NCBI RefSeq assembly: GCF_001652265.1
Contig: NZ_LWBS01000108.1
Span: 1-64,000 of the forward strand
Direction: 5' to 3'
From: Rhizobium leguminosarum
Lineage (GTDB): Bacteria; Pseudomonadota; Alphaproteobacteria; Rhizobiales; Rhizobiaceae
DNA length: 64,000 nucleotides
Shown: positions 17,110 to 25,775 of the stretch, piece by piece
Layout: the number at the start of each line of letters is the position of its first letter
How positions within the stretch are numbered: the stretch's first letter is position 1
Position numbers and translations under genes: made by a program
The notes under the pieces: generated by a model
Seen by the model: the letters and a program-made list of their open reading frames with translations, nothing else
Told to the model about the DNA's origin: nothing
Database searches by the model: none

Positions 17110-17961
17110 ATGAAGATCGGCATGTGCATGTTCCTCTGGACGACAAGTGTCGGCCGCAAACACGAGGCACTGTTACGCGATATCAAGGCCACGGGGTTTG
17201 ATGGCGTCGAGATCCCGATCTTTTCGGGCGCACCCGACGACTACCGGCGGCTGGGGGCCTTGCTCGACCGGATCGGCCTGGAACGGACCGCCGTTTCCGC
17301 CATGGGCGACCCTCAGATGAACCTGATCGCCCCCGACGCCGCGACCCGCAAGCGCGGCATCGACTACGTGAAATGGGCCATCGACTGCAGCGATGCACTC
17401 GGCGCGACGATGCTGAGCGGGCCGCTGCATTCGACGCTCGGCAAATTTTCGGGAAGCGGGCCGAGCGCGGCGGAACTCAAGCGCTCGGTTACCTCGCAAC
17501 GCGCGATCGGCGATCATGCAGCAAAGCACGGCGTCACGATCGGGCTTGAGGCGCTGAACCGCTTCGAATGTTACCTGTTCAACACGATGGACCACCTTGC
17601 GGCCCATATCGACGCGGTCGGACATCCGAATATCCGCGCCATGTACGACACGTTCCACAGCAATATCGAAGAGACCGACCCCATCGGAGCGTTCACGCGA
17701 AACAGTGATCGCATCGTGCATGTCCACATTTCGGAGAACGACCGCGGCGTACCCGGACGCGGCAACATACCCTGGGGGGAGACGTTCAAGGCGCTACGCG
17801 CGAGCGGCTACGACGGGTGGCTGACAATCGAGGCCTTTGGTCGAGGCCTCAAGGACCTCGCCGCCGCGACAAAGGTCTGGCGCGACTTTTCCGAGACACC
17901 GGAAGCGGTCTATCGCGAAGGCTACCGCCATATCCGCAATGGATGGCACGCGGCGGCATGA
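17110..17961 (+). CDS. D-tagatose/D-psicose 3-epimerase-like protein
   Basis: A 283-aa TIM-barrel protein close in pattern to ketose 3-epimerases. LEALNRFECYLF gives the first Glu, MYDTFHSNIEE the Asp, HVHISENDRGVPGRG the His and substrate loop, and TIEAFG the second Glu. In the characterised enzymes this Glu/Asp/His/Glu set binds Mn or Co and interconverts ketoses at C3. The ATG at 17110 follows GTGGAGGGGAG; nine further in-frame codons upstream are probably untranslated. It is divergent from a paralogue (15879-16766) across two GntR-type operators, so both are likely induced with the transporter at 7171. The exact sugar is unknown. Confidence 0.87.
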   Translation: MKIGMCMFLWTTSVGRKHEALLRDIKATGFDGVEIPIFSGAPDDYRRLGALLDRIGLERTAVSAMGDPQMNLIAPDAATRKRGIDYVKWAIDCSDALGATMLSGPLHSTLGKFSGSGPSAAELKRSVTSQRAIGDHAAKHGVTIGLEALNRFECYLFNTMDHLAAHIDAVGHPNIRAMYDTFHSNIEETDPIGAFTRNSDRIVHVHISENDRGVPGRGNIPWGETFKALRASGYDGWLTIEAFGRGLKDLAAATKVWRDFSETPEAVYREGYRHIRNGWHAAA

Positions 17962-18116
17962 ATACCAACCGATTCTCGCCGCGGTCGATAAGGGAACCGT
18001 CCGCCTGAACGCTGCACTGGCAGGCCACGCCTTACGCCTGAGCAATCACTTCTGCCTGCTCTCATTGACCACCAGGTTCCCTTGCATATCGGAGGGATTT
18101 CCGAAGGCGTCCGCTT

Positions 18117-18156
18117 AGGAGACATCCCCCTCAGGAGACATCCCCCTCAGGAGACC
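18117..18156. repeat. 16-bp tandem repeat, 2.5 copies
   Basis: The unit AGGAGACATCCCCCTC occurs exactly at 18117-18132 and 18133-18148, followed by a half copy AGGAGACC. It lies in non-coding DNA. The cause may be slippage, and no function is evident. Confidence 0.85.
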
Positions 18157-18229
18157 AGGGACATCGGCGGGCGAAGCGCCGCCGCCACATACCTCCGAGC
18201 GTCATTGACCGACAGGACCTAGCGGCCAG

Positions 18230-18394
18230 TCACCTCGATGATCTCGCCACCCTTGTGTGCGCATGTTGGCAATGCTGAATTCGCCGGCCGCTCAATGTAG
18301 GGATAACAGTATCACTCGTAACGATGGCTTCGCACGGCTGCCGGGCATCGATTTTGTAAAGCCAACCAAGCTCCTCGTAGAATCTGTAGTCCAT
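18230..18394 (-). pseudogene. Possible small gene remnant, 54 codons
   Basis: A minus-strand frame runs from the ATG at 18394 (AGAGGAATCAATGAC upstream) to TGA at 18230. It begins MDYRFYEELGWLYKIDARQP and looks protein-like for about 40 residues, then becomes basic. The alternative frame near the end reads GGEIIEVTGR followed by a stop, which fits better as a natural C-terminus. A one-base change near 18250 could therefore have broken the frame. I recognise no family. Confidence 0.3.
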
Positions 18395-18577
18395 GTCATT
18401 GATTCCTCTTCCGGTGCAAATCGAGATTGTAGTTCTCTAGAATCCGTGAGATTCTTCAAAGTCGGATGAAAATAGCGTGCGAACAACAAAGCGTCTCGAC
18501 GTTTTCGGCGGGCGTCCAAACGCAGGTCGTGCCCTGATTGTCTGACGGGCTGCTTAACCCGCCAAGGGAGGACGACG

Positions 18578-19978
18578 ATGACTGTACGGCCAGACCGGAC
18601 TTTCCACGCGACTGCCAAGCTCGCAATGCAGGCGCCAGTCGAAAATTTTGCGTACGCTTTGATGTTGAGTCCCGACTTCTCTCGGCCTGATGGATTGGCA
18701 ATAGTTGACGTAGACCCGAAGTCAAAGGACTACGGCAAGGTCATCCATAGCGTGATAATGCCAAACAAGGGCGACGAGTTCCACCACTTCGGCTGGAACG
18801 CGTGCTCTTCGGCCCTTTCGCCGCTGAACGGTCACCCGTTTCTCGAGCGCCGGTTTCTGATCATTCCCGGTATTCGATCTTCGCGCATCTACGTAATAGA
18901 CACCAAGGGCGGACCGACCAAAGCCAAAATCCACAAGGTCATCGAGCCAGAAGAAGTGTTTGCCAAGACGGGCTATTCTAGGCCTCATACGATTCACTGC
19001 GGTCCGGAAGGTATTTATGTCTCGACGCTTGGGGGCGGTGGCCCTGAGGGCACCGACGGACCTCCCGGCATCTTTGTCATGGATTGCGAGACTTTCGATG
19101 TCATCGGGCGCTATGAGATCGATCGTGGGCCACAAGACAAGCAGTATGATTTCTGGTGGAACCTGCCACGCGACTACATGGTATCGAGCGAGTGGGCACT
19201 TCCGCCGCAGTTCGAGAAGGGCATCGTCCCGGAAGATCTCCTGTCGAACAAATACGGACACCGGGTGCATTTCTGGGATTTGCGCGAACGCAGGAACGTG
19301 CAGACCATTGATCTGGGAGCCAATCACCAGATGGCACTGGAAGTCCGCCCCGCCCATGACCCGGTAAAAGAATACGGTTTCCTTGGAGTGGTCGTTGACA
19401 CGACAAACCTTGAGGGATCGATCTGGACATGGTGGCGCGAGGACGGCAAATTCCATTGCGAAAAGACGGCGACTATCCCGCCCGAGGCAGCCGCGAAAGA
19501 TGACCTTCCCCCGCTTTTGCGGGGCTTCGAGGCGGTCCCGCCGCTGGTAACCGACATAGACCTATCGCTCGATGACCGCTTCCTCTACGTATCCTGCTGG
19601 GGGACCGGTGAGATGCGCCAATATGACGTCACCGATCCTATGAAGCCTAAGCTTGCAGGGTCCGTCCATATTGGCGGCATCACGCGCAAGACCAAACATC
19701 CCGGCGGCGGCGACTACAGGGGCGGACCGCAGATGGTCGAGATCAGCCGCGACGGCAAACGCGTTTACTGGACCAACTCCCTGTATTCGACCTGGGATGA
19801 CCAATTCTATCCCGATGGTATCCCGGCAGCCATGGTCAAGGCCAGTGTCGGCGAGAACGGTGGGATCACCTTGGACAAGGACTTTTTTGTCAAGTTCCCC
19901 GAGGGGTATCGCTCGCACCAGATTCGTTTGGAAGGCGGCGATTGCTCAACGGATTCATTTTGCTATCCATCGGTGTAA
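18578..19978 (+). CDS. Selenium-binding protein family / methanethiol oxidase
   Basis: A 466-aa SBP56 family protein, close to the family's usual length. Characteristic pieces are GDEFHHFGWNACSSAL near residue 66, SRPHTIHCGPEGIYVSTLG near 134, and the C-terminal HQIRLEGGDCSTDSFCYPS. Bacterial and human SBP56 proteins oxidise methanethiol to formaldehyde, sulfide and peroxide using bound copper; the His- and Cys-rich motifs here are the conserved ones. The start follows AAGGGAGGACGACG. There is no obvious signal peptide, although some bacterial MtoX proteins are exported. A membrane protein follows after 24 nt. The flanks are decayed sequence, so it may have been acquired laterally. Confidence 0.88.
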   Translation: MTVRPDRTFHATAKLAMQAPVENFAYALMLSPDFSRPDGLAIVDVDPKSKDYGKVIHSVIMPNKGDEFHHFGWNACSSALSPLNGHPFLERRFLIIPGIRSSRIYVIDTKGGPTKAKIHKVIEPEEVFAKTGYSRPHTIHCGPEGIYVSTLGGGGPEGTDGPPGIFVMDCETFDVIGRYEIDRGPQDKQYDFWWNLPRDYMVSSEWALPPQFEKGIVPEDLLSNKYGHRVHFWDLRERRNVQTIDLGANHQMALEVRPAHDPVKEYGFLGVVVDTTNLEGSIWTWWREDGKFHCEKTATIPPEAAAKDDLPPLLRGFEAVPPLVTDIDLSLDDRFLYVSCWGTGEMRQYDVTDPMKPKLAGSVHIGGITRKTKHPGGGDYRGGPQMVEISRDGKRVYWTNSLYSTWDDQFYPDGIPAAMVKASVGENGGITLDKDFFVKFPEGYRSHQIRLEGGDCSTDSFCYPSV

Positions 19979-20002
19979 CGGACTGCCCGGATCAATGAAG
20001 CG

Positions 20003-20671
20003 ATGAGCGAGTGGACGACTGCCGGGTCTCTCTGGTTGGCCGTCATCGCCAGCGGCATTTATCATGGCGTCAACCCCGGCATGGGCTGGCCGTTGGCCGT
20101 CTCGGCCGGACTGTTGGACAGACGTGCCAGCGAATTGTTCCGGGCGCTCGGCCTTTTGGCAATGGGCCACTTTGTGGCGATGATTGGCATCCTGCTGCCC
20201 TTCGGCGCGATGCTGACGCTGATTGTCTGGGAACGAGAGATCCGCATCGCAGCCGGGTTGATCGTGATCGCAGCCGGAATCTATCTCTTGATCAACCGGC
20301 GCCACCCGCGTGTTCTTGCCCGTATCCCGCCGGCGCAACTGGCGTTGTGGTCCTTCGCGGCTGCCACCGCGCATGGCGCCGGGCTGATGCTGGTGCCGAT
20401 TTATCTAGGCCTGTGCTTGGCCGCGGAACCGGATGTCGGACACCGAGCGGCTGCCACGCTCATGACTGGTAATCTGATCACCGCCACCGCCGTCTCGGTG
20501 GTCCACGCGGCCGCTATGATTGTAAGTGGCGGCGTTATCGCCATTGCCGTCTATCGATGGCTCGGACCCAAGTTCATCTCACAAAGCTGGTTCAATCTCG
20601 ATATCGTGTGGGCCGCGAGCCTGATCCTGGTGGGGGGAATTGGGATCGCGAGCCTCGGATTCGCTCAGTAG
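20003..20671 (+). CDS. Polytopic membrane protein linked to the SBP56 gene
   Basis: A 222-aa hydrophobic protein with about six membrane helices. It has conserved-looking His residues within or near helices: IYHGVNPGMGWPLAV near 19-33, MGHFVAMIG near 54 and ATAHGAGLMLVP near 121. Such patterns can mark metal transport or binding, but I do not recognise a named family. The start is 24 nt after the stop of the methanethiol-oxidase gene, so the two are probably cotranscribed and functionally linked, for example in copper supply or thiol/sulfide handling. That link is inference from position. Confidence 0.7.
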   Translation: MSEWTTAGSLWLAVIASGIYHGVNPGMGWPLAVSAGLLDRRASELFRALGLLAMGHFVAMIGILLPFGAMLTLIVWEREIRIAAGLIVIAAGIYLLINRRHPRVLARIPPAQLALWSFAAATAHGAGLMLVPIYLGLCLAAEPDVGHRAAATLMTGNLITATAVSVVHAAAMIVSGGVIAIAVYRWLGPKFISQSWFNLDIVWAASLILVGGIGIASLGFAQ

Positions 20672-20700
20672 GCCTGAGGCCCTCGATGGTAACGACAACC

Positions 20701-20906
20701 TTACGGTATGATGAATTCGGGGCTACGGGCTCGTCGCCACCATGATGCAAGCGGTCCAGCGGAAAAGTCATGCGAGACTCGGGCTGGTTGACGCGTTTTG
20801 TGGAGCGTCTGATGAAGCTTGGCACTGCGATCCAGGCCGCCGTTCTCGCGCAGCGCATATCCGTTGATAAAGTCCTCGAACGCGTCGCGATTGTCCCCAC
20901 CCGCTG
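20701..20906 (-). pseudogene. Possible gene remnant downstream of the cyclase
   Basis: In the minus frame reading into the stop near 20701, the sequence includes NRDAFEDFINGYALRENGG and a basic, Gln/His-rich continuation, which looks more protein-like than random sequence. It overlaps the end of the cyclase gene in another frame and has no convincing start. It may be the tail of a truncated gene. Confidence 0.25.
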
Positions 20907-22612
20907 TCACATCTCCGGCAGGCCGGCCTTTCGAAAGCCGTCGACAAAGTGGTCTCGTACAGATGCATCGCGCAGCGGCTGGGAACTGAGCCAATGGCCG
21001 ATCGTGAAATGAGGGTGGGCGATCAGGAACAATTCTGCTTCTCGCCGCGCCTCCTCAAGGTGGCCCAACTGCGCAAGCGTAGCAGCCAGGAATTTGCGTG
21101 AGTTGGTACGATACGTGTCTTCCCTGCGGAGTGTCGCGGCTGCCGCCTCATAGTCACGCGCGGCGTACTGCGCCTGCCCAAGATGACAAAGATACCAGCA
21201 GGTTGGATGGGGATTGAGCCGCAGAGCTTTTTCGATTTGCGCTAGTCCGTCGGCAACCCTGCCGTCCAGCACGGACATGTCCGACATGGCGGCCCAGGTG
21301 TCGGCGTGGTTGGGGTCCAGCTCCAGGGCCTTGGCGAAGGCGGCCCCCGATTCCTCCCATCGCCGCTCATAAGCCAAAATGGTCCCCAGAACGTAACGGC
21401 AGCCGGCATCGTTGGGATCTAGGTCGACCGCCTTCTGCGCGAACGTCACCGCCATCCGACGGTTAGGATCTTCGGGCTCGCCGAAATGAGTCCAGGCAAG
21501 CCAACGGTTATAGGCGAGCAGACCGAGCGCCTCGGCATATGATGGCTCGAGCTTAACCGCGCGTTGGAGCAGCATATAGGCCCCACGCTCCGTTTGCGGC
21601 GACTCTTCCGTCAGGAGGCGGGCGCGCACACACAGATCGTACGCCTCAAGGTTCTTCGGCCGATTGCGCTGCTTCGGGATGGTCAGCCGGCCGACGAGGG
21701 CTTCAACAATCTTGGCGTTAACTTCATCCTGTAATTCGAAAACATCTTCCACCGTCCTGTCAAACCGGTCGGCCCACAAGTGCTGGCCGCCAAGCGCGTC
21801 GATCAATTGGGCATTGATGCGGACACGGCCCATTGCGCGTCTGGCGCTCCCCTCCAGGACGTAGCGGACGCCGAGTTCCTGGGCGACCAGCCGCACGTCG
21901 ACCGGCTTGCCCTTGTAGCAATACACGGAATTGCGCGCGATGACGAACAGGCCAGCCGTACCGGAAAGGTCGGTGATCAGGTCTTCGGTCAAGCCGTCGA
22001 CGAAAGGCGCGTCCGCTTCATCCCCACTCATATTCGTGAACGGCAATACAGCGATCGAGGGACATTCGGGCAGCGGCAATGTGCTCTGCAGCGCATCCGG
22101 CCAATGCCACACGCGGACCGGGCGAGTCAGGTTCTTTAGGTAGCGTTCGCCTGCATCAAAGAACCGGTCGCCGATCTTGCCGACGATCTCGCCGTGAACT
22201 TTGGCTGAAATGCATATACCTCCCGGTGCGGCCTGCGTCTCGAGTCGCGCCGCGACATTGACGCCGTCGCCGAGGATGTCTGAACCGTCGTCAATGACAT
22301 CTCCCAGATTAACGCCTATACGCAAAAGCAGGCGCCGGTCTCCGGAAGCCTCAACAGCAGTGGTGGCCCGTTGCATTTCCAATGCTGCTGCGACCGCGTC
22401 GACCGCGCTACCGAATTCGATTAAGAATCCGTCGCCCATGACCTTGAAGATGCGACCTTGTGGCGCATCACAGCCGGCTCGATAACGCCAGAACGGAGTT
22501 CCCTGAGGTTCGCCAGCGTTGCGACTTCATCAGCCTCCATCAGGCGTGTATAACCCACCACATCGGCAACGACGATGGCGGCAAGGCGACGCTGAATAGA
22601 TTGGTCCGTCAT
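20907..22612 (-). pseudogene. Class III adenylate cyclase-TolB-TPR protein, frameshifted
   Basis: Two minus-strand frames together encode one protein. The first (22612-22421) starts MTDQSIQRRLAAIVVADVVGYTRLM, the N-terminal end of a class III nucleotide cyclase with its first metal Asp. The second (from about 22455) gives MGDGFLIEF, RIGVNLGDV and GDGVNVAARLE, the rest of the catalytic domain. A TolB-like region (PSIAVLPFTNMSGDEAD) and about five TPR repeats up to the stop follow. The join fails by one base near 22456-22457: adding one G would turn AAGGTCGCATC into AAGGGTCGCATC and give the expected HKGRIFKVMGDGF. As written the gene is broken. Sequencing error is possible. Rhizobia have many such cyclases. 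Confidence 0.8.
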
Positions 22613-23012
22613 GTGAGGACAAGCCTAATGACCAAATTAGCAAGTTATTGTTCAACCGCAGGTCAGTCAACAAATCGTAAGAGGTAATCTCCAGGCGATC
22701 TCCACCTCCATCGAGCCGTAATCCTTCTTTGTGACCGACGGCGTCGAGGTGGACGACACGGAAATGAGTATCCACGAAAAGCGGACGGTTCTTGAACGTC
22801 TGGTGATGGGCGGGACGGTCCGGTCGCTGCTGCCTGCACCGCCCTCGGAGCACGTTTGGCAGGCGCGTGGCAACAGATCGCCGTGCAATTGGCTAATTCG
22901 ATCAACTGAAGGGCCGAACACCCAAAACTAAGATGTCGCAAGGCTGGATGGCACCGGCACCGAACCACGCCCGTCAAATGACGGACGCGGCTCAGCGGGA
23001 GGCGCCGGGGGA
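22613..23012. other. Intergenic region, no supported gene
   Basis: Four hundred bases between the cyclase start and the end of the sugar ATPase gene. Open frames of 60-105 codons exist on both strands, but none shows family sequence or a good ribosome-binding site. It must hold the cyclase promoter and the 3' end of the LacI operon; no T-rich terminator was seen. Confidence 0.5.
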
Positions 23013-24059
23013 TCAGCCTAGCCGATTGCCTTCGGCGGAGAAGAGGTGGATTTTCTCGGATTTGGGCGCGAGGTGGATTTGCTGGTCGGGCTTTGAATCC
23101 ACCCGTCGGTGCAGCACGATGGTTGCCGCCTGCGTGCCGACACGCACCGAAAGATGGGTCTCCGCACCGGTCGGCTCAACAGTCAGCACGGTGGCCGGAA
23201 TGCCCGTCTCCGCAATATCGAGGTCCTCAGGGCGGATGCCGTAGGTGCGTGCCGCGCTGTGGCTCAATTGCGGCGGAAGCGGCAGGGAAACACCGCCTTC
23301 GATACGGAAGCCGCCGTCGCTGACGCCACCCTCGAAAAGGTTCATCGACGGCGAGCCGATGAAGGCGGCAACAAAGGTGTTATCTGGGCGGTCGTAGAGA
23401 TCGAGCGGCTTGCCAATCTGCTCGATGCGGCCGGCGCGCATAACGACGATCTTGTCGGCCATGGTCATCGCCTCGATCTGGTCGTGAGTGACGTAAACGA
23501 TGGTCGTGCCAAGGCGCTGATGCAGCTCCTTGATCTCGCTGCGCATGGTCACCCGCAGCTTGGCGTCGAGGTTGGACAGCGGCTCGTCAAAGAGGAACAC
23601 TTTCGGATGGCGTACGATGGCGCGGCCCATGGCGACGCGCTGGCGCTGGCCGCCGGAAAGCTGTTTCGGCAGGCGCTCCAGCAGGGGTTCAAGTGCGAGA
23701 ATGGCGGCGGCTTCGCTCACCAGCTTGTCGATTGTCGCCTTATCGCGCCCCTGCAGCTTCAGGGCAAAGCCCATATTTTCGCGCACCGTCATGTGCGGAT
23801 AGAGCGCGTAGGACTGGAACACCATGGCGATATCGCGCTCCTTCGGCGCGACGTCGTTCATGACGCGGCCGTCGATGCGGATTTCACCGCCGCTGATATC
23901 CTCTAGCCCCGCCAGCATGCGCAGAAGCGTGGACTTGCCGCAGCCGGACGGCCCGACGAGTGTGACGAACTCACCGTCCGCGATATCCGCGGAAACCCCG
24001 TGGATAACGGAAGCCGCGCCGTATTGCTTCATAACCCGGTCGATTGCCACCGATGCCAT
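23013..24059 (-). CDS. ABC sugar transporter ATPase (MsmK/UgpC type)
   Basis: A 348-aa ATPase with canonical motifs: Walker A GPSGCGKSTLLRMLAG near residue 37, signature LSGGQRQRVAMGRAIV, Walker B VFLFDEPLSNLDAKLR, switch His in VTHDQIEAM, and a C-terminal regulatory domain (about 235-345). It powers the transporter formed by the permeases at 25776-27594 with the binding protein at 27666-28970. It is the last gene of the LacI operon, 13 nt after the GH32 gene. A shared multi-sugar ATPase is common in rhizobia, so it may serve other transporters as well. Confidence 0.92.
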   Translation of the reverse strand: MASVAIDRVMKQYGAASVIHGVSADIADGEFVTLVGPSGCGKSTLLRMLAGLEDISGGEIRIDGRVMNDVAPKERDIAMVFQSYALYPHMTVRENMGFALKLQGRDKATIDKLVSEAAAILALEPLLERLPKQLSGGQRQRVAMGRAIVRHPKVFLFDEPLSNLDAKLRVTMRSEIKELHQRLGTTIVYVTHDQIEAMTMADKIVVMRAGRIEQIGKPLDLYDRPDNTFVAAFIGSPSMNLFEGGVSDGGFRIEGGVSLPLPPQLSHSAARTYGIRPEDLDIAETGIPATVLTVEPTGAETHLSVRVGTQAATIVLHRRVDSKPDQQIHLAPKSEKIHLFSAEGNRLG

Positions 24060-24072
24060 TGTCTGTCCTCCC

Positions 24073-25773
24073 TCACAGTTTCAATTGCCAGACGCGGGCT
24101 CCGGCGGCGGCGCCGGTGAGCGTTGCCGAACGTGCGGCGGCAAAGCCCGGAATGCGTTTGGATCCCGTCCAGCGGCCGTTGTCAGCGAAGACCTCGATGG
24201 AGCCGGCATCGAGGAAGATGCGCAGGCTCGACGGTTTCGCGCCGATGGCGACGTAACGTGGCGGCGTCTTACCGGTGCGAGCGTCGAAGACAATCGCCAG
24301 ACCATCGGCATCGAGTTTCACGCCTAGATCGACATCCGGATGATCGAAGGTGAGATCGAAGGCGGCGCCCGGCTCGGTGAGATCAAGTACGATCTCGATG
24401 GCGCCGGTGCCGAGCGGCACGGTCTTGCCGGCGGCAAGCGCGGTGTCGTCCAGCAACTGATGGCGCAGGCTTTCGACGGCTGCGACGGGCGGGGTCAGCA
24501 CGCTGTTGCCGTCGAGAAGCACGCGGCGCGGCAGGATCATGGCCGTCGGGAAATCATCCTTCTTGGAAAAGTCCGACCAGTTGGCGAGCCAGGCGATGCC
24601 GACCGGCTCGTCGCCATCAACGAAGGCCTGGAAGGCATAGGCATCCGAACCGAAATCCAACTCCTGCACGAACTCCGCGGTGAAGGTGCGGCCATCGAAA
24701 CCGCCGACGGTGACGGAGGTGAGGTTGCGGCGGCCGGTGGCCGGGTCGCGGCTGGTGAGCAGACCGAAGATCAGCGCCCAGCGGGTTTCTGCGTTTTTGT
24801 CGGAAAGCGGCACCATGCAGGGGCATTCCGCCGCCGTCATGCCGAAACCGTCCTCGCGATGGATGATGCCGAGGAAGGCCCAGCCATCGGCGCCTTGCGC
24901 GTCAGCGGTTTCATAGAGCAGTACGACGCCGCCCTGCCTGTCGCGGCTGCCGAGCAGCATCTTCCAGCGCCCGTCCGGGCCTTTGAAAACATAGGGGTCG
25001 CGGAAATCGGTGGTGAGGTTCAAGCCTTCCGGTCGCCGCGGCATCACGATTTCCGGCGGGCCGGCAACAATGCCGTCGCGGCTGGCGGCGGAAAGCTGGA
25101 TTTGCTCTTCCGGTTGCCGGTCACGCACATGCTCGGTGTAGAAGACGCGGATATCCTCGCCTCCCGGGCCGCTGCCGGGGATCGCCGAGCCGGAGAAGGC
25201 GCCGCCGCGGCCATCGTCCTTTTCCGATAGATGCGCCGCCGGGAAGAGGAACATGGGCAGATGCGTCCAGCGGACGAAATCCTTCGAGACGGCATGGCCC
25301 CAGTGCATAGTGTTCCAGCGCGGCTCATGGGGATAATGCTGGTAGAAGAGGTGAACGTTTCCGCCGAACCGTCCAAAACCGTTCGGATCGTTCATCCAGC
25401 CGAAGAGCGGGCGGAAGTGGTAGCTGTCGGGCACGTCGGGGGCGGCGGTGCGGGCATCGCTGTGCAGGACGCGGATGCCCTCCTCCATCACGGTTTCCGG
25501 CCGGAAGGCATAGGTGACGGAGAGCGCTGTGGTTGTCGCATCATAGGACAGCGTGGCACGACCGCCTTTCGCGAGCGTCACAGCGAAGAACTCAAATTCC
25601 CCCGTGCGGCGGGTCGAGGGCTCGCCGACGTCGTTGCCATCGACGGCGACGAAGAGCTTCGCCTCGCCGCCGGCATGGCGCGCCTTCAGCCACAGATGCA
25701 GCACCGTGCCTTCGGGCAGCGCCGCTTCGATGGTTTCAGGTGCTGACGTTTCGGATTTTGCCTGCAGAGACAT
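24073..25773 (-). CDS. Glycoside hydrolase family 32 (sucrose/fructan hydrolase)
   Basis: A 566-aa GH32 beta-fructosidase. The five-bladed domain begins FGWMNDPNGFGRFGG, with nucleophile Asp at 129. DFRDPYVF supplies the transition-state Asp and AAECPCMVPL the Glu acid/base. A C-terminal beta-sandwich follows. About 115 extra N-terminal residues (LPEGTVLHLWLKARHAGG onward) form a beta-rich extension. There is no signal peptide, so it acts in the cytoplasm on imported sucrose, sucrose-6-phosphate-like sugars or short fructans. It lies inside a LacI-controlled ABC transporter operon, two bases from the permease stop. The exact fructoside cannot be told from the sequence. Confidence 0.92.
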   Translation of the reverse strand: MSLQAKSETSAPETIEAALPEGTVLHLWLKARHAGGEAKLFVAVDGNDVGEPSTRRTGEFEFFAVTLAKGGRATLSYDATTTALSVTYAFRPETVMEEGIRVLHSDARTAAPDVPDSYHFRPLFGWMNDPNGFGRFGGNVHLFYQHYPHEPRWNTMHWGHAVSKDFVRWTHLPMFLFPAAHLSEKDDGRGGAFSGSAIPGSGPGGEDIRVFYTEHVRDRQPEEQIQLSAASRDGIVAGPPEIVMPRRPEGLNLTTDFRDPYVFKGPDGRWKMLLGSRDRQGGVVLLYETADAQGADGWAFLGIIHREDGFGMTAAECPCMVPLSDKNAETRWALIFGLLTSRDPATGRRNLTSVTVGGFDGRTFTAEFVQELDFGSDAYAFQAFVDGDEPVGIAWLANWSDFSKKDDFPTAMILPRRVLLDGNSVLTPPVAAVESLRHQLLDDTALAAGKTVPLGTGAIEIVLDLTEPGAAFDLTFDHPDVDLGVKLDADGLAIVFDARTGKTPPRYVAIGAKPSSLRIFLDAGSIEVFADNGRWTGSKRIPGFAAARSATLTGAAAGARVWQLKL

Positions 25774-25775
25774 GA

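Larger units (their letters stand above)
17962..18577. other. Intergenic stretch with remnants
   Basis: These 616 bases hold no gene with recognisable family sequence. They contain a 16-bp tandem repeat (18117-18156) and a possible small minus-strand reading frame (18230-18394) that looks frame-disrupted at its end. Short broken frames elsewhere suggest decayed or rearranged DNA next to the methanethiol-oxidase gene. Confidence 0.5.

Noticed and set aside
18117..18156. CRISPR array
   Set aside because: The 16-bp units are directly adjacent, with no unique spacers and only 2.5 copies. No cas gene is present in the window.
22667..22921. Minus-strand open frame of 84 codons upstream of the cyclase
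   Set aside because: No ribosome-binding site or family sequence was seen, and overlapping frames on both strands are similarly open. It is not supported as a gene.
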